A stretch of DNA of 36,946 nucleotides from Chloroflexota bacterium. GTDB lineage: Bacteria > Chloroflexota > Dehalococcoidia > SM23-28-2 > HRBIN24. A model generated the notes under the pieces. It was not told where the DNA came from and ran no database searches. It worked only from the letters and a program-made list of their open reading frames with translations. Below, one piece after another: positions 15,821-24,763 of this stretch. Each line of letters begins with the position of its first letter. The stretch's first letter is position 1. The position numbers were made by a program, and so were the translations under genes. Location: NCBI GenBank assembly GCA_030550295.1, contig JAUQPQ010000004.1:1-36946 (forward strand), read 5' to 3'.

Positions 15821-17443
15821 ATGCGGGGAGGCCATTGGCGAGTGAAGCTCGTTGCCCTTGCAGTGGGGCTGGCCTTCGCAGCGGTGGTGGCAAGGCTAAT
15901 CCAGCTCCAGGCCTTGGAGCACCAGGGGCAGAGTGGTAAGGGCGTAACTGCCCCTTCTCGCCCCAAGCCCTATTTGCGGGGCTCCATCCTGGATGCCAAT
16001 GGGAACCCCTTGGTCATGACTGTCCCCGCCTTTAAGGTACTAGTGGAGAAAAGGGCATGGCAGGACCCCCAAAGGGCCCTTGCCGATGCCTCCCTTCTAG
16101 GGCAGGTAGTGGGCCGTGATCCTCTGGAGATGATCCACGAGACCCTCGCCAGCCCCGCTTTCGAACACACCGTGGCTTGGGGCCTCTCATGGCAGAAGGC
16201 GCAAGAAGTAGAGGCCCTGCGCCTAAAAGGTGTACGCCTGGTACCCGATAGCGTCCGCTTCTATCCTGAGGGGAACCTAGCGTCGCAGGTGTTAGGCATA
16301 GTGGGTAGGGACGGTAATGGGCTCAGCGGCATAGAGCGGCGTCTAGAAGACGTCTTGGCCAACGGAGGAGATGTCATCCTAACCATAGATCGACACCTCC
16401 AGAGGGTGGCAGAGGAGGCGCTAGACAAGGCGATTCGTCAGCATGGGGCCAAGGGGGGAAGTGTGATGGTCATGAACCCCAAGACCGGGGAGATACTGGC
16501 TATGGCCTCTCGCCCCACCTTTGACTTGCGGTCACCCCCTCTGGATGATCCCTCATCTTTAAGCCTCTTCCGTAACCCACTGGTAACGGATATGTACGAG
16601 CCAGGATCTGTCCTCAAGCTTGCCACAGTGGCTGCTGCCATAGATCAGGGGTTGGTGTCGCCGCATACACCCTGGTATGACAGAGGCGTTGTGATGGTAG
16701 GGGGGTGGCCTATATACAATTGGGACTACTCGGCCCATGGCTCCCGCACCGTCACCGATATCTTGGTCCAGAGCCTTAATACTGGTGCTGTATGGCTGGC
16801 CCAGCTCTTGGGCCCAGAACACTTCTATGAGTATCTGCGGCGCTTCGGCTTCGGTAAACTTTCCGGGATTGAATTGGACGGTGAGGCGCCGGGGCAAGTC
16901 CGCTGGCCCGATGACCCCCATTGGTCTCCTGTGGACTTGGCCACCAATTCCTTTGGGCATGGCCTGGCCGCCACCCCTGTACAGGTCACCACTATGTTGG
17001 CAGCCATCGCCAACGATGGCCTCCTGGTGCGGCCCCACCTGGTGAAGGGAATAGTGACACCTCAGGGCGTCAGGTGGACTTCCCCTGAGCCAGGGGAACG
17101 AGTTATCTCCCCCGAAACGGCTAAGGCAGTAAGAGAGATGATGGCCCGCGTCCAGCCCCCACCTCCTGCCAATACCCTCTTATCTGGCTACCGCGTCGGT
17201 GGGAAGACGGGTACAGCTAACGTTGTTGAGGGGTACGCCTACAAGCCCAACGCTTATATCGCTTCTTTTGCTGGGATCGCCCCCTTAGAGGACCCTAAGG
17301 TGGTAATATTAGTGAAGATTGACGAACCCACTACGGTTCCTTGGGGTACAGTGGTGGCAGGGCCTGCTTTTGCCGAGATTGCGGCTCATGCCCTCTCTTA
17401 CTTTGGGGTCACACGAGAAGGAAAACTGGTCTCAGGTCGCTGA
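15821..17443 (+). CDS. ftsI: Class B penicillin-binding protein, septal transpeptidase (FtsI/PBP2-like)
   Basis: A peptidoglycan transpeptidase of 540 residues anchored by one N-terminal membrane helix (about residues 7-28, KLVALAVGLAFAAVVARLIQ). After the dimerisation domain (RGSILDANGNPLV) come the three catalytic motifs: EPGSVLK with nucleophile Ser263 and Lys266 (SVLK instead of the common STFK), SLN (318-320) and GGKTGTAN (Lys462). No PASTA domain is present. Being next to the ftsL-like gene and in the same cluster as ftsW makes it the septal enzyme, FtsI. The ATG at 15821 is chosen; an in-frame TTG at 15809 is possible. Its TGA shares one base with the murF ATG. murE, which normally follows, is missing. 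Confidence 0.9.
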   Translation: MRGGHWRVKLVALAVGLAFAAVVARLIQLQALEHQGQSGKGVTAPSRPKPYLRGSILDANGNPLVMTVPAFKVLVEKRAWQDPQRALADASLLGQVVGRDPLEMIHETLASPAFEHTVAWGLSWQKAQEVEALRLKGVRLVPDSVRFYPEGNLASQVLGIVGRDGNGLSGIERRLEDVLANGGDVILTIDRHLQRVAEEALDKAIRQHGAKGGSVMVMNPKTGEILAMASRPTFDLRSPPLDDPSSLSLFRNPLVTDMYEPGSVLKLATVAAAIDQGLVSPHTPWYDRGVVMVGGWPIYNWDYSAHGSRTVTDILVQSLNTGAVWLAQLLGPEHFYEYLRRFGFGKLSGIELDGEAPGQVRWPDDPHWSPVDLATNSFGHGLAATPVQVTTMLAAIANDGLLVRPHLVKGIVTPQGVRWTSPEPGERVISPETAKAVREMMARVQPPPPANTLLSGYRVGGKTGTANVVEGYAYKPNAYIASFAGIAPLEDPKVVILVKIDEPTTVPWGTVVAGPAFAEIAAHALSYFGVTREGKLVSGR

Positions 17444-18810
17444 TGGCTGACATCTCCTTCGCCGAGGTATTGGGGGCCTTGGGACCTTTGCTTGTGGACA
17501 TAAAGGGCGAAGGGCCTTCCTGCTTCCATGGTGTAACGGTGGACTCTCGGAAGGTGGGTCCTGGTTCTCTTTTTATCGCCTTGAGGGGCGAACGCCACGA
17601 CGGCCACCAGTTCGTTGCTGAGGCAGTAGCCCGCGGCGCCAAGGGGGTGATCGTTTCCCAGCCTTTGTCTGACATTCAGGGGGTAGCGCTGTTCCACGTA
17701 ACTGACACCCTCTTGGCCCTGCATGCCATGGCGACACAGAGGCGCCGTCGCCACCCGTCGCTACGGGTGATAGGGATTACTGGTAGCGTAGGCAAGACCA
17801 CCACCAAAGAGCTGACAGCGGCGGTGCTAGGCACCCGGTTCCGGGTCCTTAAAAGCCCAGGCAACCTCAATACGGATATAGGGCTTCCCCTTTCGCTGCT
17901 GGAGCTACAGCCAGAACATGAAGTGGCCGTCTTGGAAATGGGCATGTTCCAGATAGGCGATATAGCCCTTCTTTGCCAGATAGCAAGTCCTCATATAGGC
18001 GTGATCACCAACGTGGGGCCGGTCCATCTGGAGCGTTTGACGTCCATTGAGGCCATCGCTTCAGCCAAGGGGGAGCTGTTAGAGGCCTTGCCCCCTAGCG
18101 GTACAGCGGTTACCAATGGGGACTGCCCCTGGACCCAAAGCCTTCGCAGCAAAACCCGGGCCTCATGGGTCACCTTCGGTCTGGGGGAGGGGTGTGAGGT
18201 TAGGGGCATGGACCTGGAGGGGTACGGTCTCTCCGGCTTCTCCTTTCGTCTGGTGACGAAGGAGGGGGAGGTAGAGGTCCCCTCCCCCATGCCTGGCAAG
18301 CACAACGTATATGCTGCTTTGGCAGCATCGGCGGTGGGTCTTACTTTGGGCATGTCCTTAGAAGAGATATCTTTTGGATTATCCTCGGCCCGCACCGATT
18401 TGAGGCTACGAGTGGTTCCCGGCCCCAGAGGTAGCACCATTATCGACGACTCCTATAATGCTAGCCCCCCTTCTGTAACTGCGGCCCTAGATCTTTTGGC
18501 CGAACTGGAGGGCAGGCGAATCGCCCTGCTGGGGGACATGCTCGAGCTGGGCCCCATCGAGGAGGAAGCCCACATATCGGTGGGGCGTTATGCGGGGCAG
18601 ACGGTTGACCTGCTGGTTTTGGTGGGCGCCAAAGCGCCAATAATGGCTGAGGCAGCTCGCCAGGCTGGGTTGGAGCAGGTAATTGTGGCCGATAGCAAAG
18701 AGGAGGCGGTGCGCCTTCTCAAGGACGAGCTAAGAAGGGGAGATTACCTCCTAGTCAAGGGGTCCCGAGCCCTGGCCTTGGAGAAGGTGGTAGAGGCATT
18801 AACGTCATGA
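17443..18810 (+). CDS. murF: UDP-N-acetylmuramoyl-tripeptide--D-alanyl-D-alanine ligase
   Basis: A 455-residue Mur ligase that adds D-Ala-D-Ala to the UDP-MurNAc tripeptide in the cytoplasm. The N-terminal domain has VTVDSRKVGPGSLFIAL. The ATP-binding site is GITGSVGKTTTKELT. SPGNLNTDIGLPLSLL, VLEMGMFQIGDIALL, ITNVGPVHLERL and SAKGELLEAL follow. The C-terminal domain has IIDDSYNASPPSV, the best single MurF mark, and ALLGDMLELG. It starts at the ATG at 17443, overlapping the PBP stop by one base. MurE uses similar motifs, but the DDSYNASP segment and absence of a DAP-binding DNPR motif favour MurF. Confidence 0.94.
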   Translation: MADISFAEVLGALGPLLVDIKGEGPSCFHGVTVDSRKVGPGSLFIALRGERHDGHQFVAEAVARGAKGVIVSQPLSDIQGVALFHVTDTLLALHAMATQRRRRHPSLRVIGITGSVGKTTTKELTAAVLGTRFRVLKSPGNLNTDIGLPLSLLELQPEHEVAVLEMGMFQIGDIALLCQIASPHIGVITNVGPVHLERLTSIEAIASAKGELLEALPPSGTAVTNGDCPWTQSLRSKTRASWVTFGLGEGCEVRGMDLEGYGLSGFSFRLVTKEGEVEVPSPMPGKHNVYAALAASAVGLTLGMSLEEISFGLSSARTDLRLRVVPGPRGSTIIDDSYNASPPSVTAALDLLAELEGRRIALLGDMLELGPIEEEAHISVGRYAGQTVDLLVLVGAKAPIMAEAARQAGLEQVIVADSKEEAVRLLKDELRRGDYLLVKGSRALALEKVVEALTS

Positions 18811-19766
18811 CCCACGCGTTGGCTGCTGGCATGGCAGGTCTATTTGCAGCTTTGGCCTTAGGCCGGCCGATGACGTCCCTCTTGCGCCGCTGGAAGGTAG
18901 GAAAGTTGGTTAGCCCTTGGGGGCCAGTTTCCCATCGGGCCAAGGAAGGAACGCCTACCATGGGGGGCATAGTGATATGGGTGCCTTCCCTAGTGGTGGC
19001 AAGCCTAGAGGCATGGCGGGAGCCTGCTCTGGCCTTAGCCGGGGCAGCTGTGGGGGCCCTTGCCCTCTTAGGCCTGCTGGACGACTTGGGTTCCCTGGTG
19101 GGGCGTAAACAGTGGGCCCTCAATAAAAGGGTCAAGTTTTTGGCCCTAGCTAGCGTAGGCCTAGGGATAGGCTCTGGGCTCTATAGGTGGCAGGGAATGG
19201 ACATGGTATATGTACCTGGGGTTGGCCAGTATAACCTTGGTGGTTGGATGGTGCCTGTGGCGGCGGCTGTTTTGGTCCTCACATCGGGAGGGGTAGCCGT
19301 GGCCGACGGGCTCGATGGCCTGGCGGCCGGGCTTTCCACCCTGGCCCTCTTCGCCTATGGGGCCGTTGCTATAAGTCAGGGCCAAGTGGAGGTGGCGGCA
19401 TTCGCCCTAGCCACAGGTGGGGCGTGCATGGGCTTCCTTTACTACAATGCTTATCCTGCCCAGCTATTCATGGGCGATACGGGCGCCTTGTCTCTGGGCG
19501 GGGCGTTAGCCTTAACGGCCCTGCTCACGGGCCAGTGGCTAGCCCTACCTCTGGTAGGTATAGTGTTCGTTCTGGAAGGGGCATCGGTCTACCTCCAGGT
19601 TGTCTACTTCCGCCTCACTAAGGGGAAGCGAATTTTGCGCATGGCCCCCCTTCACCACCATCTGGAGGAGTTAGGGTGGGAAGAGCCGAAGGTGGTTCAG
19701 CGATTATGGGTGCTGGGGGTTTTAGGAGCCTTGGCTGGGGTGACCTTTGCCCTGGAGGCGCGATGA
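18807..19766 (+). CDS. mraY: Phospho-N-acetylmuramoyl-pentapeptide transferase
   Basis: A 319-residue membrane enzyme that transfers phospho-MurNAc-pentapeptide to undecaprenyl phosphate, giving lipid I. About ten membrane helices are seen. Conserved loops are KEGTPTMGG, GLLDDLGSL (catalytic Asp pair), ADGLDGLAAG, NAYPAQLFMGDTGALSLGG and MAPLHHHLEELGW. The family normally reads NxxDGLDG with an upstream Asn (NAVNLTDGLDG); here it is GVAVADGLDG, so the Asn is lost while both aspartates remain. HHHLE replaces the common HHHFE. The start overlaps murF by four bases (ATGA), and its stop overlaps murD the same way. Confidence 0.94.
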   Translation: MTHALAAGMAGLFAALALGRPMTSLLRRWKVGKLVSPWGPVSHRAKEGTPTMGGIVIWVPSLVVASLEAWREPALALAGAAVGALALLGLLDDLGSLVGRKQWALNKRVKFLALASVGLGIGSGLYRWQGMDMVYVPGVGQYNLGGWMVPVAAAVLVLTSGGVAVADGLDGLAAGLSTLALFAYGAVAISQGQVEVAAFALATGGACMGFLYYNAYPAQLFMGDTGALSLGGALALTALLTGQWLALPLVGIVFVLEGASVYLQVVYFRLTKGKRILRMAPLHHHLEELGWEEPKVVQRLWVLGVLGALAGVTFALEAR

Positions 19767-21157
19767 TGGACTACCGCGGGCGGAAGGTTACGGTGGTGGG
19801 CTTGGGCATTGAGGGCATAGACGGGGTCCACTTTTTTGTGGGCCAGGGGGCCATCGTAACGGTAAGCGATGCTAAGCCTCCTGAGAAGCTTAGGCGGCAG
19901 CTTGCTCAGATAGAGGGTCTCCCCGTCAAGCTGTCCCTAGGGGCCAATGATCCAAAGGTGCTCCAGGATGCCGATTACCTCTACGTATCCCAAAGCGTGC
20001 CCCTTGACCTCCCAGGCATAGTCATGGCCCGGGCCCAAGGCGTCCCCATCTTGTCTATGTTATCCGTCTATATGGATCTATGCCCTGGCCCTATAGTGGG
20101 GATCACAGGCTCCAGCGGCAAGACCACTACAACTGCCCTGGTGGGCAAGATGCTGGAAGCGGAAGGGCTGCCGCATCTAGTGGGCGGCAATATAGGGGTA
20201 GGCCTCCTCACAAGGCTTTCCGAAGTCCGACCCTATACCTGGTCAGTCCTAGAGGTGAGCCATACTCAGCTCCAGTTCCTTTCCTCGCGGGGGCCCTACG
20301 TGGGGGCTGTGCTTAATATAACCCCTAATCATTTGGACCGTTTCAGCTGGGAAGAGTACAGGGCCCTTAAGGCTCGTCTAGTGGAGGCCCAGGGCCCTGG
20401 CGACTGGGCGGTCCTGGGGTATGATGACCCAGAAGCCAGAGGGCTAGCTACGAGATTAAAGGGAGAAGTCTGCTTCTTCTCCCTGGGTGAAAGGGTAGAC
20501 AGGGGGGTGACAGTCATAAATGGGAAGGCGGTCTGGATGGAGGGCAGAAAATGCCTTTCCCTCTTCCCCCTGAGCATCGTCAGGCTGCGTGGACGACATA
20601 ACCTCCTCAACGTCTTAGCGGCGGCGGCTACTGCGTACATATGCGGTGTCTGCCCTGATTCGATGGCGTGCGCGGTGGCATCGTTCTCGGGGGTGCCTCA
20701 TCGTCTGGAGTTGGTGGCGTGCGCTGGTGGCGTGTGCTATTACAACGATAGCATTGCCACTACTCCCACTCGGACCATTGCTGCCTTGCGCTCCTTTGAA
20801 GAGCCCATGGTGCTCCTATTGGGGGGAAGGGATAAGCATTTGCCCTTAGAGGAGTTGGCAGAGGAGGTGCTCAGGAGGTGTAGGGCCGTAGTTCTCTTTG
20901 GGGAGTCGGGCCCCAAGCTGGAAGGGGCGCTAAGGCAGGCCCAGGCCTCTAAGCCTGCCAGTCGGGCCATTCCAGTGGTCCGAGTGGGCCGGCTAGAAGA
21001 GGCGGTGGAGGTGGCCAGATGCCTAGCCCAGCCGGGAGATGTGGTCCTTCTCTCGCCCGCCTGCACCAGCTACGACGCCTACGATAACTTTCAGGAGAGG
21101 GGTGACCACTTCCGCTCTCTCGTTTTGAGTTTTGCCAGGGATGAGGTGCCTGCCTGA
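19763..21157 (+). CDS. murD: UDP-N-acetylmuramoylalanine--D-glutamate ligase
   Basis: A 464-residue Mur ligase adding D-Glu to UDP-MurNAc-L-Ala. It has a Rossmann-type UDP-binding start (GRKVTVVGLGIEG), the ATP site GITGSSGKTTTTALVGK, GGNIGVGL, and VLEVSHTQLQF in place of the usual ELSSFQL. LNITPNHLDRF follows, where the family has DHLDR; the catalytic His is kept and Asp becomes Asn. The carbamylated Lys lies in YRALKARLVEAQ, and the C-terminal domain has YNDSIATTPTRTIAAL and LSPACTSYDAYDNFQERG, which are clear MurD marks. Either the ATG at 19763 or that at 19766 may be used; GGAGG at 19754-19758 suits the second slightly better. It overlaps both neighbours. Confidence 0.92.
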   Translation: MMDYRGRKVTVVGLGIEGIDGVHFFVGQGAIVTVSDAKPPEKLRRQLAQIEGLPVKLSLGANDPKVLQDADYLYVSQSVPLDLPGIVMARAQGVPILSMLSVYMDLCPGPIVGITGSSGKTTTTALVGKMLEAEGLPHLVGGNIGVGLLTRLSEVRPYTWSVLEVSHTQLQFLSSRGPYVGAVLNITPNHLDRFSWEEYRALKARLVEAQGPGDWAVLGYDDPEARGLATRLKGEVCFFSLGERVDRGVTVINGKAVWMEGRKCLSLFPLSIVRLRGRHNLLNVLAAAATAYICGVCPDSMACAVASFSGVPHRLELVACAGGVCYYNDSIATTPTRTIAALRSFEEPMVLLLGGRDKHLPLEELAEEVLRRCRAVVLFGESGPKLEGALRQAQASKPASRAIPVVRVGRLEEAVEVARCLAQPGDVVLLSPACTSYDAYDNFQERGDHFRSLVLSFARDEVPA

Positions 21158-22317
21158 TGGCTCGGCACCACTTCTTATATCCTTCCACTTATGGTCTTTT
21201 GATCTCCCTTGTAGTAGCACTGGTAATTTTCGGCCTTTTGGTCACCTACAGTGCCAGCTTCCCTGTGGGGGAGATGTTCCATGGCAATCCCCACTATTAC
21301 ATAGTTCGTCAGTCTATCTATGCCGGTTTGGGCCTTTTGGCTATGGCTGGCGTGGTGATGGTGGGGTATAGGCGTCTGCGGCGCCTCAGCTTTGTCATCA
21401 CTTTGGCGTGTGTCGCCTCTTTGGCTGCTGTCCTCGTACCTGGAGTGGGAGAGATGCGAAATGGGGCGACCCGCTGGCTTTCTATTGGGCCTTTAGAGTT
21501 CCAGCCTGGTGAAATAGCCAAGGTGGGGCTGGTCCTTTATATGTCGGCCTGGCTGGCTGGACGGCGGAATGAGATTAAAGAGGTAGGGTCGGGGCTTTTG
21601 CCTTTTGCCCTTGTAGTGGGGCTTGTGGCTGGGCTCATCGTCGCCGAGCCTGATATGGGTACGGCTATCGTGGTAGGGGCAGTAGCTGTAGCCATGTTTT
21701 TCGCTGCCCAAGCCCCCTGGACCCATCTCATGGCGGTGCTGATGGCAGGTGGCCTTGCCAGTTTTTTGCTTGTCTTGGCACAGGACTACCGGTTAAGCCG
21801 CATCCACACCTTTCTATGGCCAGATAGAGACCCCCTTGGGGAGGGATACCAATTGGCCCAGCTCTTAACGGCCTTCAGGCTGGGAGGGCTTACAGGCCAG
21901 GGATGGGGAGCAGGCCAACAGAAGCTGGGCCTTTTGCCCAATGCCCACACCGATGGCGTCTTCGCTGTGGTAGGGGAAGAGCTGGGGCTGGTAGGGGCGG
22001 TGGCCCTTCTGGCCCTTATCCTCATTTTGGCGGCATTGGGCCTAAAGATAGCTTTAGAGTCCCCTGACAGTATGGGGCGTTTCTTGGCTGTGGGGGTTTC
22101 GTCATGGCTGGCAATCCAGACCATCGCCAATGTGGGAGGGGTAACTGGCTTACTACCCCTCACCGGGGTCCCTTTGCCCTTCTTCAGCTATGGGGGCTCG
22201 GCCTTGGTCTCCATATTGTTGGGTATAGGCCTGCTGCTGAGCGTGGCGAGGGAGGCATCCAAAGCCCCAACTTTAGTGGGAGGAGCTATTGAAGTTAGGT
22301 GGGGAGGTAAGGTATGA
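21157..22317 (+). CDS. ftsW: SEDS-family peptidoglycan polymerase FtsW
   Basis: A 386-residue membrane glycosyltransferase of the SEDS family that polymerises lipid II at the septum together with the class B PBP. About ten membrane helices are predicted by eye. Signatures are ATRWLSIGPLEFQPGEIAK, VAEPDMGTAIV, GWGAGQQKLGLLPNAHTDGVFAVVGEELGLVG, and GVPLPFFSYGGSALVSILLGIGLL. The catalytic-region Asp is inside the EPDMGT/HTDGVF segments. RodA is the elongation paralogue; the position between murD and murG argues for FtsW. The ATG shares one base with the murD TGA, and the stop overlaps murG by four bases. Confidence 0.94.
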   Translation: MARHHFLYPSTYGLLISLVVALVIFGLLVTYSASFPVGEMFHGNPHYYIVRQSIYAGLGLLAMAGVVMVGYRRLRRLSFVITLACVASLAAVLVPGVGEMRNGATRWLSIGPLEFQPGEIAKVGLVLYMSAWLAGRRNEIKEVGSGLLPFALVVGLVAGLIVAEPDMGTAIVVGAVAVAMFFAAQAPWTHLMAVLMAGGLASFLLVLAQDYRLSRIHTFLWPDRDPLGEGYQLAQLLTAFRLGGLTGQGWGAGQQKLGLLPNAHTDGVFAVVGEELGLVGAVALLALILILAALGLKIALESPDSMGRFLAVGVSSWLAIQTIANVGGVTGLLPLTGVPLPFFSYGGSALVSILLGIGLLLSVAREASKAPTLVGGAIEVRWGGKV

Positions 22318-23417
22318 GGGTCGTCCTTTGCGGTGGGGGAACTGGGGGCCATATCTATCCGGCACTGAGTGTCCTTGCTGCCCTCAAGGAAGACCTAGAG
22401 GTGGCCAATGTGGAGGCCCTCTACCTAGGGCAGGGGGGAGGGATGGAGGAGACGTTGGTGAAGAGGGAAGGGGTGCCTTTCTGCCCCATACCTTCGGGCC
22501 CTGTGAGGGGATGCTGGCCCTGGGAGATGGCCGCTAATTTCGCCAAGATAGCAGTAGGAATATGGCAGGCTAGAAAGCAGCTACGCCTCTTCAGCGCCCA
22601 AGTAGTACTTTCTACGGGTGGCTACGCCAGCATACCCATCGCCCTGGCTGCCTGGAGTATGGACATCCCCCTCGTGGTGTTCCAGCCCGATCTGTTGCCT
22701 GGCTGGGCGATACGCCTCATGGGCCATCTGGCCACTAAGATAGCTATCCCCACCCCTGAAGCCTCTGCCAAGTGGCGCAATGGCAAAGTTACGGTAACCG
22801 GATACCCAGTACGGCCCTTCTTTTGGATGGTCGATAAGGAGGAAGGTAGGCGCCGCCTGGGCCTAGAGATGGACGAAGGGGTTTTATTGGTGATGGGCGC
22901 TTCCCAGGGGGCCAAGTCCATCAACGAGGCAGTGGCCCACTGGCTGCCAGAATTGCTAGAGCTGTGCCAAGTGGTCCACATTAGTGGCCCCGCCCACTTC
23001 GACTGGCTCCGAGAGCGCAGCAGGTCATTATCTGCCCAGCTGCAGCTGCGCTATCACCTATATCCTTATATGCATGAGGAGCTACCTTGGGCGATGGCCG
23101 CTGCCGATTTAGCCATAACCAGGGCTGGGGCCTCGGTTTTAGGAGAGTTGCCGGCGGTAGGGTTGCCTGCCATCCTCGTCCCCTATCCTTACGCTGGAGG
23201 CCATCAGTGGCATAACGCCCACTACCTGGAGGCCGAGGGGGCAGCGATCGTCGTCGCCGACAAGGACCTGAAAAGGAAGCTATTGCCCTTGGTGGGCATC
23301 CTCTTGAGCGATGTGGCCAAAAGGGCCAAGATGGCCATGGCTATGCGTCGCCTAGCTAGGCCCCACGCTGCCCAGCATCTGGCCTCCCTTTTGCTAGAGG
23401 TGGTGGGACAGAGATGA
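22314..23417 (+). CDS. murG: UDP-GlcNAc:lipid I N-acetylglucosaminyltransferase MurG
   Basis: A 367-residue GT-B glycosyltransferase at the inner face of the membrane that adds GlcNAc to lipid I, making lipid II. The N-domain has GGGTGGHIYPAL (first glycine-rich loop), VLSTGGYASIPIALAA and VTGYPVRPFF. The C-domain has VMGASQGAKSINEAV, and ITRAGASVLGELPAVGLPAILVPYPYAGGHQWHNAHYL, the UDP-GlcNAc site. In place of the usual EQNxxPG between the domains the sequence is FQPDLLPGWA, a marked change in the acceptor region. ATGA overlap with ftsW; its own stop overlaps murC by four bases. Confidence 0.93.
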   Translation: MRVVLCGGGTGGHIYPALSVLAALKEDLEVANVEALYLGQGGGMEETLVKREGVPFCPIPSGPVRGCWPWEMAANFAKIAVGIWQARKQLRLFSAQVVLSTGGYASIPIALAAWSMDIPLVVFQPDLLPGWAIRLMGHLATKIAIPTPEASAKWRNGKVTVTGYPVRPFFWMVDKEEGRRRLGLEMDEGVLLVMGASQGAKSINEAVAHWLPELLELCQVVHISGPAHFDWLRERSRSLSAQLQLRYHLYPYMHEELPWAMAAADLAITRAGASVLGELPAVGLPAILVPYPYAGGHQWHNAHYLEAEGAAIVVADKDLKRKLLPLVGILLSDVAKRAKMAMAMRRLARPHAAQHLASLLLEVVGQR

Positions 23418-24763
23418 CTGGGCAACATTATCACCTTATGGGCGTAGGCGGAGTACACATGTCAGCTATAGCTTGCCTTCTTCTGGCCCGGGGAGCAAAG
23501 GTAAGCGGATGCGACCTCAGCCCTCCCCCTTATTTGCAGCCGCTACAACAAGAGGGTCTAGTCGTCTTAAGGGGGCATAGTCCTGAGCATCTAGAGGGCG
23601 TAGACGTGCTAGTTTATACGGCTGCCATAAGGGCAGACAATCCCGAGCTGCAGGAAGGGAAGCGTAAGGGAATCCCCGTCCTCAAACGTGCAGATATGGT
23701 CGCTCAACTTTCTGAAGGTCGGCGGATGATAGCGGTGGCAGGAAGTCACGGCAAGACAACCACTACGTCCCTAGTGGCCTTTATGCTCGAGAGGGCAGGG
23801 CTAGCACCCACCTTCCTCTTAGGAGGGTTTATGCTAGGCGAGGATACGAACGTGGGAATGGGCGAGGGCCCTTATATGGTGGTGGAGGCAGACGAGTTCG
23901 ATGCTGCCTTTCTAGCCTACAGACCATGGGTGGCCGTAGTCACCAACGTGGAGCCAGACCATCTGGACTTTTATGGCGACTTTCAGTCTCTGAAAAGGGC
24001 TTTCGCCTCGTTTTTGGCCCAGGTGGAGCCCCAGGGGGCGATTATCGCCTGCGGAGACGATGGCGAACTTGTCCACCTTTTGCCTTGGGATAGGCAGGTG
24101 TTACTTTACGGGCTGAGGCCATCGCTAGATCTTGTGGCCACGGAGGTCAATTTCCAGTGTCATGGGAGCTCCTTCGTTGTGTGCCACCGGGGTCGTGAGC
24201 TGGGGGCGTTCGTCACCCATCTATGGGGCGAACACAATGTCCGCAACTGCCTAGCTGCCATAGGGGTAGGGCTCATGTTGGGCGTCCCCGTAGAGCAAAT
24301 CCAGGAAGCGGTGGCCCAATTCCCAGGGGTGAAGCGGCGTTTCCAGGTGCTGGGAGAGGCCTCAGGGGTCACAGTGGTGGACGACTATGCCCACCACCCT
24401 ACCGAGATAAGGGCCATCCTTTCGGTGGCCCGTCTACGCTTCCCAGGGCGGCGTCTTGTGTGCCTCTTTCAGCCCCACACCTATAGCCGTACCCGTTACC
24501 TCTTGGAAGGGTTCTTGAGCTGCTTCCAAGGGGCCGACTTACTTCTGATTGCCCATACCTATGCGGCCCGGGAAACCCCTGCCCAGGGGATGGATGCCTC
24601 TTCCTTGGCTGCTAGGTTGGGGGCCCAGTATGTGGGGGGCCTAGACGAGGCCGTCCCTACCGTCCTTTCGCTTCTGCGGCCTGGGGACGTGTTCATGACT
24701 ATAGGGGCGGGCGATGTAGATAAGGTGGCGGGCCAAGTCTTGGAGGCGTTGAGGGGGCAATGA
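23414..24763 (+). CDS. murC: UDP-N-acetylmuramate--L-alanine ligase
   Basis: A 449-residue Mur ligase attaching the first residue, L-Ala, to UDP-MurNAc. Marks are HLMGVGGVHMSAIACLL, SGCDLSPPPY, YTAAIRADNPEL, the ATP site AVAGSHGKTTTTSLVA, EADEFDAAFL, TNVEPDHLDFYGDF, GEHNVRNCLAAIGV, PGVKRRFQVLGE and DDYAHHPTEIRAIL. All key residues look intact. The C-terminal part has FQPHTYSRTRYLLEGFLSCF and a final GAGDVDKVA. It overlaps murG by four bases and murB by four bases, so expression is probably coupled along the chain. Confidence 0.96.
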   Translation: MTGQHYHLMGVGGVHMSAIACLLLARGAKVSGCDLSPPPYLQPLQQEGLVVLRGHSPEHLEGVDVLVYTAAIRADNPELQEGKRKGIPVLKRADMVAQLSEGRRMIAVAGSHGKTTTTSLVAFMLERAGLAPTFLLGGFMLGEDTNVGMGEGPYMVVEADEFDAAFLAYRPWVAVVTNVEPDHLDFYGDFQSLKRAFASFLAQVEPQGAIIACGDDGELVHLLPWDRQVLLYGLRPSLDLVATEVNFQCHGSSFVVCHRGRELGAFVTHLWGEHNVRNCLAAIGVGLMLGVPVEQIQEAVAQFPGVKRRFQVLGEASGVTVVDDYAHHPTEIRAILSVARLRFPGRRLVCLFQPHTYSRTRYLLEGFLSCFQGADLLLIAHTYAARETPAQGMDASSLAARLGAQYVGGLDEAVPTVLSLLRPGDVFMTIGAGDVDKVAGQVLEALRGQ

